From an uncultured Flavobacteriaceae bacterium (lineage in GTDB: Bacteria > Bacteroidota > Bacteroidia > Flavobacteriales > Flavobacteriaceae): a stretch of 64,000 nucleotides of DNA. The notes beneath the pieces were generated by a model. The model saw nothing but the letters and a program-made list of their open reading frames with translations, was not told the origin of the DNA and did not search any database. Shown here piece after piece: positions 53,273 to 62,028 of this stretch. A program made the translations under genes and the position numbers. Every line of letters begins with the position of its first letter. The stretch's first letter is position 1. The DNA lies in assembly GCA_947500575.1 (NCBI GenBank), contig CANMSI010000002.1, positions 62,001 through 126,000 on the forward strand, read 5' to 3'.

Positions 53273-54391
53273 CTAAATAATGGTTGACTTACCCAACCCA
53301 ATATTTTCGTTATTAATGTTTAATTGATCTTCCGTATCAACAATATTATTGGCAATAAAATCTCCTACATGGCTGGTGCCATAAGGACTATTAGGATTAA
53401 TATCTGGAGTGACCACTTCTTTGCGAAGTGATTTATTAACTGCTTTTAATACGGCTCTTGTTTCTTCTTCCAAACCAAAATGTTCCAATAACATAGCGGC
53501 CGAAAGAATAGCGGCTATAGGATTGGCAATATCTTTATCTTTTGCTTGCGGATAAGAACCATGTATAGGTTCAAAAAGGGCATGTTCTGCGCCAATAGAA
53601 GCCGATGGTAACAGACCAATAGACCCGCCGATGACGCTACTTTCATCCGAAATGATATCTCCAAACATATTTTCTGTTAGGATCACATCGAACTGATTTG
53701 GGTTTAAGATGATCTGCATGGCTGCATTATCTACAAACATAAAATCTAAATGAACCTCAGGATAACTCTCACCAATTTTAGTGACTACTTTTCTCCAAAG
53801 CCTTGAGGATTCCAAAACATTGGCTTTATCTACTAAGGTGAGTTTTTTTCTTCGGCTTTTTGCAGCTTTAAACGCTAAATGCGCAATTCTACTCACTTCT
53901 TTTTCAGAGTATTCACAGAGGTCCGAAGCCACGGTACCGTCTGCACTTAATTTCTTTTCTCCAAAATAGATCCCTCCAGTGAGCTCTCTGTAAATAGTAA
54001 AATTAGTACCCTGAATAATTTCTTTTCGCAAGGGAGACCTATCTATAAGGGTAGGGAATACTTGAACAGGCCTAATATTGGTAAAAAGATCTAACTCTTT
54101 TCTCAATTGTAAGAGTCCTTGTTCCGGTCGTATAGTTGCTTCTGGATTGTGATCGTATTTTGGATCGCCAATAGCACCAAATAAGATGGCATCTGCATTT
54201 TTACAAATCTCTATGGTCTCGGTAGGTAAGGGGTTTCCTGTTTTCTCAATGGCGATAGCACCTACCAGTGCTTCTGTATAACTAAATGTATGGTTAAAAG
54301 TTTCTTCAACGGCCTGTAAGCACTTTACCGCTTGTAAAATCACATCGGGCCCAATGCCGTCTCCTCCTAAAAGTGCGATTTTTATATTCAT
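53273..54391 (-). CDS. leuB: 3-isopropylmalate dehydrogenase
   Basis: The 372-residue enzyme oxidises and decarboxylates 3-isopropylmalate with NAD+ in leucine synthesis. It has the fold start LLGGDGIGPDVI, the substrate arginines in QGLLQLRKELDLFTNIRP and YRELTGGIYFG, the metal site EDxMFGDIISDE-like TENMFGDIISDE, and HGSYPQAKDKDIANPIA. The C-terminus has a short extra tail. Its ATG follows the leuA stop with no gap. leuC and leuD are not in this window. Confidence 0.96.
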   Translation of the reverse strand: MNIKIALLGGDGIGPDVILQAVKCLQAVEETFNHTFSYTEALVGAIAIEKTGNPLPTETIEICKNADAILFGAIGDPKYDHNPEATIRPEQGLLQLRKELDLFTNIRPVQVFPTLIDRSPLRKEIIQGTNFTIYRELTGGIYFGEKKLSADGTVASDLCEYSEKEVSRIAHLAFKAAKSRRKKLTLVDKANVLESSRLWRKVVTKIGESYPEVHLDFMFVDNAAMQIILNPNQFDVILTENMFGDIISDESSVIGGSIGLLPSASIGAEHALFEPIHGSYPQAKDKDIANPIAAILSAAMLLEHFGLEEETRAVLKAVNKSLRKEVVTPDINPNSPYGTSHVGDFIANNIVDTEDQLNINNENIGLGKSTII

Positions 54392-55564
54392 TTATACAAC
54401 ACTTTCAATTTGAATATTACTTGCTTCTACAATTTGATGTATATCTGTATCAAGGATCTCTTTCTTCACATCTGCAAATTTTAAGAATTCTTGATAGACT
54501 GAATCTAGTTGTACCTTGGTAAGTTCATACCCCACATTTTTAGCTCTGTACGCCAAAGCTGCTCTGCCACTACGTGCGGTAAGAATAATGGACGACTGAT
54601 CTACACCTACTTCTTCAGGAGCCATTATTTCATAGGTTTCACGCTGCTTTATAACACCGTCCTGATGAATTCCAGAACTGTGTGCAAAAGCGTTAGAGCC
54701 TACAATGGCCTTATTGGGTTGCACGGGCATACCCATTTTTTGGGATACCATTTGGCTAGTACTGTATAGCAAGCGTGTGTTTATGCTAGTGTCTAAATCT
54801 AAATAAGGGTGTTGCTTTAAGATCATTACCACTTCCTCTAAGGAAGTATTTCCTGCGCGTTCACCAATGCCATTAATAGTACATTCTATTTGGCGCGCTC
54901 CCTGAATTACCCCAGCTATCGAGTTTGCTGTAGCCATTCCCAAATCATTATGACAATGACAAGAGAGTATTGCTTTATCAATGCCGGTTACATTTTCTTT
55001 GAGGAACTTTATTTTTGCGCCGTATTCTTCTGGCAAACAGTAACCCGTAGTATCTGGGATATTTAATACCGTGGCTCCTGCTTTGATTACCGCTTCACAA
55101 ACTCGCGCTAAATATTCATTATCTGTTCTACCCGCATCTTCGGCAAAGAACTCTACATCCTCCACAAAGCTCTTAGCGTATTTCACCGCCTTAACCGCCC
55201 TTTCTATGATTACATCTTGGGTAGTGTTGAATTTGTACTTGATGTGCGATTCTGAAGTTCCTATACCCGTATGTATTCGCGGTCTTTTAGCATGCTTAAG
55301 TGCTTCTGCTGCAACTTCAATATCTTTCTCAACGGCTCTGGTTAAACCACAAACAGTGGCATTTTTGACTAGTTTTGCAATGGCATCTACAGATTTAAAA
55401 TCTCCTGGACTAGAAATAGGAAACCCAGCTTCTATGATATCTACTCCCAAAGCTTCTAGACGTTCAGCAATCACTAATTTTTGAGTGGTGTCTAACTTAC
55501 AACCTGGGACTTGTTCGCCATCTCTCAGGGTAGTGTCAAAAATTTGTACCTTATCTTTGCTCAT
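54392..55564 (-). CDS. leuA: 2-isopropylmalate synthase, short form
   Basis: The 390-residue enzyme condenses acetyl-CoA with 2-oxoisovalerate, the first committed step to leucine. The catalytic barrel is complete: [26 protein letters not shown], the metal ligands in [13 protein letters not shown] and [14 protein letters not shown], then SSGIHQDG. It ends about 120 residues earlier than E. coli LeuA because the C-terminal leucine-binding regulatory domain is missing, as in other flavobacterial short forms. Homocitrate or citramalate synthase are alternatives, but contiguity with leuB favours LeuA. No leader peptide rich in Leu codons is visible upstream. Confidence 0.93.
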   Translation of the reverse strand: MSKDKVQIFDTTLRDGEQVPGCKLDTTQKLVIAERLEALGVDIIEAGFPISSPGDFKSVDAIAKLVKNATVCGLTRAVEKDIEVAAEALKHAKRPRIHTGIGTSESHIKYKFNTTQDVIIERAVKAVKYAKSFVEDVEFFAEDAGRTDNEYLARVCEAVIKAGATVLNIPDTTGYCLPEEYGAKIKFLKENVTGIDKAILSCHCHNDLGMATANSIAGVIQGARQIECTINGIGERAGNTSLEEVVMILKQHPYLDLDTSINTRLLYSTSQMVSQKMGMPVQPNKAIVGSNAFAHSSGIHQDGVIKQRETYEIMAPEEVGVDQSSIILTARSGRAALAYRAKNVGYELTKVQLDSVYQEFLKFADVKKEILDTDIHQIVEASNIQIESVV

Positions 55565-55710
55565 GATATTTTTTTAATTTAGCTCGCCTATACGAATATA
55601 AATTTCATTGGATAGATTGCATCCAAGGCAAGAAAACATTTACAACGTTGAAGTACTTTTAGGTGTATTTAAATAATTGATTAACAGTGTTTTAAATTAT
55701 AATTTTTACG

Positions 55711-57255
55711 ATGACAAATGCCCACAAAGATGCTTTGTTTGTTCTGGTAAAATCCCTTTCCAAATCTGAAAAACGTCAATTTAAGTTGTACGTGGGTAGA
55801 TTAGGGGTGAATACCGATGCAAAATTCTTAGCACTTTTTAATCTTTTAGATAAAATAAAACAATATGATGAAAAGGTTATTTTGTCTAGCGGAATTGTAA
55901 AAAAAACTCAGCTTTCTAATTTAAAAGCACATCTCTATAAACAAATTTTAATTAGTCTGAGGTTAAACCCGGTGAACCAAAATATCCGCGTTCAGATCAG
56001 AGAGCAATTAGATTTTGCCACCATTCTTTATCAAAAGGGTTTGTACAAGCAAAGTCTAAAGATTCTAGATAAGGCAAAGGGAGTTGCGATAGACAATGAG
56101 GAGAAAAATATTGCTTACGAGATTGTAGAGCTAGAGAAGATCATAGAAACGCAATATATTACGCGTAGTATTCCAGATAGGGCAGATGAATTGGCAACAC
56201 AGGCAAAAGAACTTTCTGCTCAAAATGTGATGACTAGCAAACTATCCAATTTATCCTTGCAATTGTATGGAATGATGCTGAAAGTGGGTTACGTTCGAAG
56301 TGACGAAGACTACCAAGAGGTAACAACCTATTTCCGAAAACACCTTCCCAAATATGAAATGGAAAGTTTAGGATTTAGAGAAAAGCTATGGTTGTATAAG
56401 GCACATTTGTGGTATAGTTTTTTAATTCAAGATTTCTTGTCTTGTTACAAATATGCTAACAAGTGGGTGTCACTATTTTATGATAATAAAGAGATGATTA
56501 CCCTAAACCCAGTGTTCTTTTTAAAGGGAAATCATTACCTATTGGAATCCTTATTCTATGTAAAATACAGCTCACAGTTTAAAGAAACTTTGGACAAAAT
56601 GGAAGCCATGGTGGGTAGTAGTAACTTTCCCAAGAATGACAATATTTCTTCCTTAGCTTTTTTATACCTGAATTCTAATAAGTTGAATCTTCATTTTTTA
56701 GAAGGCACTTTTCAGAAAGGACTCTATTTGGTAAATATTATTGAATATGGGATTTCCAAGCACAAAGACCGTATAGATGCACATCATATTATGATATTTT
56801 ATTACAAGATTGCTTGCTTGTATTTTGGAATTGGAGATAATAAAACGTGTATTTTATATTTAAAAAAGATCATTAATAACAAGAATCTTAAAATGCGCGA
56901 AGATTTAATGTGCTTTGCTCGGGTCTTGAGTTTGGTTGCACATTATGAGGCTGGAATGGACTATCACTTGGAGGTACAGTTAAAAAGTACCTATAAGTTT
57001 TTATTGAAAATGGACGATTTGCATGCGGTTCAAAAAGAGATGATTAAGTTTTTACGTAGTCTGGGAGATATTTATCCTCATGAACTTCGAAACGAATTTC
57101 AGAAATTGCACAATGAATTGAAAAAATACGAAGACCATCCCTATGAAAAAAGGGCATTTTTATACTTAGATATTATCTCTTGGCTAGAAAGCCATTTAGA
57201 AAATATACCTGTTGCGGATGTTATTCGAAAAAAAGCAATGGCACTTACTCGTTAG
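55711..57255 (+). CDS. Helical-repeat protein of unknown function
   Basis: The 514-residue protein is cytoplasmic and nearly all helical. It begins MTNAHKDALFVLVKSLSKSEKRQFKLYV, and contains TPR-like hairpins (YQKGLYKQSLKILDKAKGVA, YFGIGDNKTCILYLKKIINNK). I know similar proteins only as flavobacterial hypotheticals. It is divergent from leuA and overlaps the 3' end of the convergent DUF4252 gene by 11 bases. Confidence 0.78.
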   Translation: MTNAHKDALFVLVKSLSKSEKRQFKLYVGRLGVNTDAKFLALFNLLDKIKQYDEKVILSSGIVKKTQLSNLKAHLYKQILISLRLNPVNQNIRVQIREQLDFATILYQKGLYKQSLKILDKAKGVAIDNEEKNIAYEIVELEKIIETQYITRSIPDRADELATQAKELSAQNVMTSKLSNLSLQLYGMMLKVGYVRSDEDYQEVTTYFRKHLPKYEMESLGFREKLWLYKAHLWYSFLIQDFLSCYKYANKWVSLFYDNKEMITLNPVFFLKGNHYLLESLFYVKYSSQFKETLDKMEAMVGSSNFPKNDNISSLAFLYLNSNKLNLHFLEGTFQKGLYLVNIIEYGISKHKDRIDAHHIMIFYYKIACLYFGIGDNKTCILYLKKIINNKNLKMREDLMCFARVLSLVAHYEAGMDYHLEVQLKSTYKFLLKMDDLHAVQKEMIKFLRSLGDIYPHELRNEFQKLHNELKKYEDHPYEKRAFLYLDIISWLESHLENIPVADVIRKKAMALTR

Positions 57256-57772
57256 AAATTCCAGGAGTTTGGGTATTAAATTGCTGAATGAGTCCATCTG
57301 AAAATTTCTCAAACTGATTGTTCTTTGCCATTTCTCTCACCTTAACAGGATCAAAATTTCCATTAAAATATAAGAAAGAACCTTTAAGACTATTGTTGTT
57401 ATAGATCAGTATTTCCTTAACGGTATTTCGGCGTTCTCGTATGGAAATTACGTTTCGTTTTAGATCGTCATTTTTACGAAAAACTTCAATAAATGAACTC
57501 CCAGTCATATTATTCATCTGGGTATTCAAAAATTTAGTTTGAGCAGGTGTAGCACTTGGAAACTGCATATACCTTAAATCTTTTGTATTACCCACTAATG
57601 ATTCCATTTCGGGAGAGATACCGCTGATAAGTGCCAACATAAATTGCGGCACACGCACGGCGGTTACTTGATTATCATTCTTATGGGCTGCATAAAAGCT
57701 ATCAATAGAATTGTAACTGCTGCAAGACATTAGTATACTTAAACTAAAAATGCAAAGAATTTTCTTGAACAT
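57245..57772 (-). CDS. DUF4252 lipoprotein
   Basis: The 175-residue protein has a lipoprotein signal (SLSILMSCSSYN) and the DUF4252 pattern: VTAVRVPQFMLALISG, LRYMQFPSAT, FIEVFRKNDD and ILIYNNNSLKGSFLYFNGNFDPVKV. The family is restricted mainly to Bacteroidota and has no known role. It is convergent with the helical-repeat gene and lies 35 bases downstream of the pseudouridine synthase gene, probably in a transcript with it. Confidence 0.85.
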   Translation of the reverse strand: MFKKILCIFSLSILMSCSSYNSIDSFYAAHKNDNQVTAVRVPQFMLALISGISPEMESLVGNTKDLRYMQFPSATPAQTKFLNTQMNNMTGSSFIEVFRKNDDLKRNVISIRERRNTVKEILIYNNNSLKGSFLYFNGNFDPVKVREMAKNNQFEKFSDGLIQQFNTQTPGISNE

Positions 57773-57807
57773 GGTTATAGTGTTATGTGGTTAAAAATAG
57801 CAAAAAA

Positions 57808-58506
57808 TTAGATACATGCATTCCATAAGGGATCTTCTGGAGGGGGTGCAACCAAAATAAGGGGTTCTTTTTTAACAGGATGTTGAATTATTAACTTCCT
57901 TGAATGCAAATGAATGCTTCCATCTTTATTACTTCGATCAAAACCATATTTTAAATCTCCTTTAATGGGCGCATTTAAGGTAGCCAGTTGCGCCCTTATC
58001 TGATGATGACGCCCTGTTTCTAGATCAATTTCTATTAAGGAATACCGCTCTAATTTTTTAATAATTTTATAGCTAAGAATGGCCTTTTTACTTTCAGGAA
58101 TTTCCTTCTTATATGCGTATGATTTGTTTTGTTTGGTATTTCTTTTTAGCCAATGAATTAACCTATCTTCTGATTTTTCAGGGGTATTTTTTACAACGGC
58201 CCAATAGGTCTTCTGTGCTTTTTTTTCGGCAAATATCTTATTGATTCTTGGAAGCGCCTTAGAAGTTTTTGCGAATAGCACAATGCCCGATGTTGGTCTG
58301 TCCAATCTATGTGTTACACCTAAATAGACGTTTCCCTGCTTGTGGTACTTTTTCTTTAAGTACTGTTTCACCACTTCACTTAAGGGAACATCCCCCGTTT
58401 TATCGCCCTGAACAATATCTCCAGGTCTTTTATTGATGGCAATTAAATGATTGTCTTCGTAGATCACCAGAAGATTGGTAGCATCAGATTTTTTGTTGGT
58501 AAACAC
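57808..58506 (-). CDS. RluA-family pseudouridine synthase without S4 domain
   Basis: The 232-residue protein has the RluA core: GDIVQGDKTGD, the catalytic aspartate in THRLDRPTSGIVLFAKTSKA, LETGRHHQIRAQLA and GDLKYGFDRSN. It is the short, single-domain form that lacks an S4 RNA-binding domain, like E. coli RluA or TruC. The rRNA or tRNA target is unknown. Its ATG overlaps the lspA stop by one base. Confidence 0.93.
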   Translation of the reverse strand: MFTNKKSDATNLLVIYEDNHLIAINKRPGDIVQGDKTGDVPLSEVVKQYLKKKYHKQGNVYLGVTHRLDRPTSGIVLFAKTSKALPRINKIFAEKKAQKTYWAVVKNTPEKSEDRLIHWLKRNTKQNKSYAYKKEIPESKKAILSYKIIKKLERYSLIEIDLETGRHHQIRAQLATLNAPIKGDLKYGFDRSNKDGSIHLHSRKLIIQHPVKKEPLILVAPPPEDPLWNACI

Positions 58507-59012
58507 TAAAGGGGACTTTTTTTATACCAAATGGTTAGGATAAGAATCATAATAGCACCCATGGTTACTGAAACATCTGCCATATTAAAAATACCTGTCT
58601 TGAAAATCCCTATTTTAATATGGAAAAAATCAGTGACCGAACCATAGGCAATGCGATCAATGAGATTGCCTATACCACCGCCAATAACGCAAGCAAAAGC
58701 TATTACCAACCATTTGTTTAGATTTGCTTTTCTCAGGATGCTTATCAATAAAAAGAGGAGTACTAAGACTGGGATAACCTGTAACAAGGGGACTTTTAAC
58801 CAAGCAGGAAAGTCTTGACCAAAACCTAACATGGCTCCTGTATTTTCTACATTAGTGAGTATAAAATTATCTTGTATCAGATGAATAGATGTGCGTTCAC
58901 CTACCTGTTTACGCACCATGTCTTTGGATATCTGATCACAGCCTACATTGAGCAGTACAAGTGCAATAATTAGTAAATTTCTCAAAGAAAAACTATTCTT
59001 CATCAGCAGCAT
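58506..59012 (-). CDS. lspA: Lipoprotein signal peptidase
   Basis: The 168-residue inner-membrane aspartic protease has four membrane segments and the two catalytic aspartates in GNLIDRIAYGSVTDF and FNMADVSVTMG, along with the family words CDQISKDMVR and NTGAMLGFG. It cleaves prolipoproteins, of which this window encodes at least nine. It starts directly after the panB stop (no gap); ATG codons lie at 59012 and 59003. Confidence 0.97.
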   Translation of the reverse strand: MLLMKNSFSLRNLLIIALVLLNVGCDQISKDMVRKQVGERTSIHLIQDNFILTNVENTGAMLGFGQDFPAWLKVPLLQVIPVLVLLFLLISILRKANLNKWLVIAFACVIGGGIGNLIDRIAYGSVTDFFHIKIGIFKTGIFNMADVSVTMGAIMILILTIWYKKSPL

Positions 59013-59831
59013 TTAATATTGTTCCTCATCACTTGGAAAGTCTTTATTCTTCACATCTTCCACATAATTAGAAATAGCACTTCCCATTTCTTCATAAAGA
59101 TTCATATAACGTCTTAGAAAACGAGGATTAAATTCATGCGTCATCCCTAAGAGATCATGAATAACCAATACCTGTCCATCTGCATGTTTACCACCACCAA
59201 TCCCTATGGTGGGAATGGATATGCTTTCAGAAACTTTTTTGGTCAGCGTAGCCGGTATTTTTTCCAAGACCATTCCAAAACAGCCAATCTTTTCTAACAT
59301 TTTGGCATCTTCTATTAACTTTTCTGCTTCTTCTTCTTCCTTGGCTCTAACGGTATAGGTGCCAAATTTATAAATGGATTGAGGTGTTAAGCCTAAATGG
59401 CCCATAACTGGTATTCCTGCACGTAATATCCTTTTTATGGAATCCTTTATTTCGATGCCACCTTCTACTTTTACGGCATGCGCACCACTCTCTTTCATAA
59501 TGCGAATGGCAGAACGAAGCGCTTCTTTGGGATCGCTCTGATAGCTTCCAAAGGGTAAATCTACCACCACCAATGCTCTTTTTACAGCTCGTATTACAGA
59601 AGACGCATGGTAGATCATTTGGTCCAAAGTAATGGGTAAGGTGGTTTCATGACCTGCCATTACATTACTCGCAGAATCTCCTACAAGAATAACGTCTACA
59701 TTGGCAGAATCTACAATTTTAGCCATGGAATAATCATAGGCAGTAAGCATAGAGATTTTTTCTCCATGTTGCTTCATGTCTATCAAGGATTTTACCGTAA
59801 CTCGCTTATATTCTTTTTTTGCAACTGACAT
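59013..59831 (-). CDS. panB: 3-methyl-2-oxobutanoate hydroxymethyltransferase
   Basis: The 272-residue enzyme makes ketopantoate from 2-oxoisovalerate and methylene-tetrahydrofolate, the first step of pantothenate synthesis. It has [14 protein letters not shown], the metal ligands in [13 protein letters not shown] and [25 protein letters not shown] and [15 protein letters not shown]. It leads the panB-lspA-rluA-like operon. Its substrate also feeds LeuA nearby. Confidence 0.97.
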   Translation of the reverse strand: MSVAKKEYKRVTVKSLIDMKQHGEKISMLTAYDYSMAKIVDSANVDVILVGDSASNVMAGHETTLPITLDQMIYHASSVIRAVKRALVVVDLPFGSYQSDPKEALRSAIRIMKESGAHAVKVEGGIEIKDSIKRILRAGIPVMGHLGLTPQSIYKFGTYTVRAKEEEEAEKLIEDAKMLEKIGCFGMVLEKIPATLTKKVSESISIPTIGIGGGKHADGQVLVIHDLLGMTHEFNPRFLRRYMNLYEEMGSAISNYVEDVKNKDFPSDEEQY

Positions 59832-59884
59832 TCAAAGTATTTTAGAAAAGTAAATGTAAGAATTTCACTTTTAATTCATTTCCT

Positions 59885-59892
59885 TACTTTTG
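59885..59892 (+). promoter_or_regulatory. Candidate -7 element of the 59916 gene
   Basis: TACTTTTG fits TAnnTTTG and lies 23 bases before the ATG; the -33 position is not clear. Confidence 0.4.
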
Positions 59893-59915
59893 GTAACATA
59901 CTTAAATAATTCATC

Positions 59916-60374
59916 ATGAAAACAATTTTATTTTGCTGCATTTTTTTCGTCTGCATGGTTTCGAACGCACAATCTGCTGAGGAACAGGCAGTACAGGAAA
60001 CTATTGAATCCTTTTTTGAAGGTTTTCACGAACAAGATTCTGTGAAAATTAAAAAGACTATTGGGGAAGATATTCTACTTCAAACCATTGGAAAAAATAA
60101 AGATGGTAACCAGATGTTGCGCACAGAGAACTTTGATAATTTTTTAAAATCTATTGTAAGCATTCCGAAGTCTACAAAATTTGAAGAAAAAATTACTTCT
60201 TATAGTATTCAAGTAGATGGCGCCATGGCAAATGCTTGGACTGCTTATGAATTTTGGGTAAATGATGGTTTTAGTCATTGCGGTGTCAACTCTTTTCAAC
60301 TTTTCAAGGATGGAGAAGATTGGAAAATTATCTATTTAGTAGATACCCGAAGAAAGGAGAATTGTACGAACTAG
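59916..60374 (+). CDS. Secreted SnoaL/DUF4440-like protein
   Basis: The 152-residue protein has a signal peptide (about 1-18, FVCMVSNAQ). The body fits the NTF2-like fold (QAVQETIESFFEGFHEQDSVKIKKTI, then AMANAWTAYEFWVNDG and the closing EDWKIIYLVDTRRKENC). It is likely periplasmic with unknown ligand. The stop TAG is formed by a CTAG that also supplies the stop of the convergent reductase. Confidence 0.75.
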   Translation: MKTILFCCIFFVCMVSNAQSAEEQAVQETIESFFEGFHEQDSVKIKKTIGEDILLQTIGKNKDGNQMLRTENFDNFLKSIVSIPKSTKFEEKITSYSIQVDGAMANAWTAYEFWVNDGFSHCGVNSFQLFKDGEDWKIIYLVDTRRKENCTN

Positions 60375-61807
60375 TTAAAAAAGTTAAAAGCTCTTTTTGC
60401 TAGTTTGAGTTTCCACTTTGTATGGGTTTTTTCCATAAGACCCCTGGTAGTTTTTTGATTTATTCTGGTGGCAACAGGGTAGGGGTATACACGATCATTT
60501 ATGGTTTTCAATGGAATTTGGGCATGTTTTGCCAGTTCTAATTCCTGGATGAGTTCTCCAGCCTGCGGTGCAATCATACTGCCAGCAAGGAGTTTTTTAT
60601 TTCCAACCGAGCCATTGTTATCAAACCACAGCGACATATGCCCGTATTGGTATTCTTGGATAATAGCCCTATCGTCGTGTTCCATATTCTGATCCTGGCG
60701 GTAATATTTGATTTTGGAATCCCATAGTTGTTTTTCTGAAAGCCCAAAATGAGCTACTTGAGGATCCGTGAAAGTAACCCAACTGAGATCTTCCCAGCTA
60801 TTTTTCTTTTTGAAAAACGGCAACAGAATATTCCGCCAAACCATTTTCACCATTTTTTCTGCTCCATGAGAAAATTGATAGGTCCCCGCAGCATCGCCAA
60901 TCACATATACTTTTTTGTTGGTACTTTGTAAATAGGAATTTACTTGTATTTTGCCCTTATCTGTAATTTTAATTCCTGCATGCTCAAACCCCATTCCTTG
61001 GGTTCTAACAATTCTTCCAATAGAAAGTAAAACAGCATCACATGGAATAGCTATTTGGTGTGCATCTTTGATCGCTATATGAGCCATACCATTGCTAAAT
61101 TTCTCAACGGTGGCATTGTTATATACATCTATATTTTCAGCCTCAAACTGCGTTTGTAGTGTTTTTGAAATATTTTCAGCTTCTTTCCCTAGAATTCGTT
61201 CTCCTCGGTTTACAATAGTTACTTTGCTTCCCAAGCGAGCAAATGACTGACCTAGTTCGCATCCAATGGGACCTCCTCCAATAACCACCAAATGTTCAGG
61301 GAGGTTTTTACACTCAAAAAAAATAGTCTCGTTGGTATATACAGGAATTTGTTCCATACCTTCAATTTCCGTCATTCTGGGAATAGAACCAGTACATAGA
61401 AAAATGAGCTTGGCTTTGAATTCTTGTTGGTTTACTCTAATGGTATTTTTTGATACAAATGAAGCTTTGCCAATTTCAACATCAATACCTTGATTTCTTA
61501 GGGCTGTTGCATCTTCTGTATGTTTAATGTATTCTTGTTTGCCATGAATGTAAGAAAGCACTTTTCCCATATCGGCTTTCCCGTTGGTTGACATACCAAA
61601 TTTTGATGCAAGTCGAGCGTGGTGAAAATGAGAAGCAATATGGATTAATGCTTTACTAGGCACACAACCAAAATTGGTACAATCTCCACCAAAGTTATTT
61701 TCGTTTTTTTCTACTAATAGCGTTTTAAGTCCAAGGCGATTAGCAACTCCACTATTTCCCAGGCCGGCTGCTCCCGCCCCTATAACAATTACATCGTAGT
61801 TCTTCAT
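60371..61807 (-). CDS. FAD/NAD(P)-dependent disulfide-reductase-family enzyme without the His-Glu pair
   Basis: The 478-residue flavoprotein has the FAD motif GAGAAGLG (residues 9-16), the redox disulfide CTNFGCVPSKA (about 43-53), the NAD(P) motif GGGPIGCELG and the second FAD motif VYVIGDAAG. In the C-terminal interface domain the usual HPHPTLSE reads VYPYPVATRIN, so the catalytic His and Glu of glutathione and lipoamide dehydrogenases are replaced, as in MerA-like and other branches. The substrate is not known. It would still use NAD(P)H and a Cys pair. It is convergent with the 59916 gene and divergent from dnaK. Confidence 0.88.
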   Translation of the reverse strand: MKNYDVIVIGAGAAGLGNSGVANRLGLKTLLVEKNENNFGGDCTNFGCVPSKALIHIASHFHHARLASKFGMSTNGKADMGKVLSYIHGKQEYIKHTEDATALRNQGIDVEIGKASFVSKNTIRVNQQEFKAKLIFLCTGSIPRMTEIEGMEQIPVYTNETIFFECKNLPEHLVVIGGGPIGCELGQSFARLGSKVTIVNRGERILGKEAENISKTLQTQFEAENIDVYNNATVEKFSNGMAHIAIKDAHQIAIPCDAVLLSIGRIVRTQGMGFEHAGIKITDKGKIQVNSYLQSTNKKVYVIGDAAGTYQFSHGAEKMVKMVWRNILLPFFKKKNSWEDLSWVTFTDPQVAHFGLSEKQLWDSKIKYYRQDQNMEHDDRAIIQEYQYGHMSLWFDNNGSVGNKKLLAGSMIAPQAGELIQELELAKHAQIPLKTINDRVYPYPVATRINQKTTRGLMEKTHTKWKLKLAKRAFNFFN

Positions 61808-61941
61808 ATAAGTATTTCTCTAGTTTGGTCGTGGTTTTGTTGATAAAGAATGAATAGATACTCAAGTTCTTATCAAGCTTATTATTTGGTCGCATCCTGA
61901 AGAAAAAGTTTACGCTAGAGAAACACCATATGATGTTAAAA

Positions 61942-61985
61942 TGACATCCTGTCAGTTTTTTATCCTTGGCATATTGTTTGTCATT
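61942..61985 (+). promoter_or_regulatory. dnaK promoter block shared with clpB (-24/-12-like plus palindrome)
   Basis: TGACATCCTGTCAG (61942-61955) contains the palindrome TGACA-N3-TGTCA. It precedes TCCTTGGCATAT and TGTTTGTCATT (61963-61985), in which TTGG-N8-TTG has -24/-12 spacing. The clpB promoter has the same two blocks at the same spacing. The block ends 43 bases before the dnaK ATG. Confidence 0.55.
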
Positions 61986-62028
61986 CGTATACTGATGAAA
62001 AAAAGCACTAATATTTAAAACATATAGA

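Noticed and set aside
55071..55484. Open frame of 137 codons antisense to leuA
   Set aside because: leuA is highly conserved across this stretch; the opposite frame has low-complexity Ser/Thr/Ala composition typical of a shadow.
55565..55710. Leucine leader peptide or T-box before leuA
   Set aside because: No short frame rich in leucine codons and no T-box core sequence were seen.
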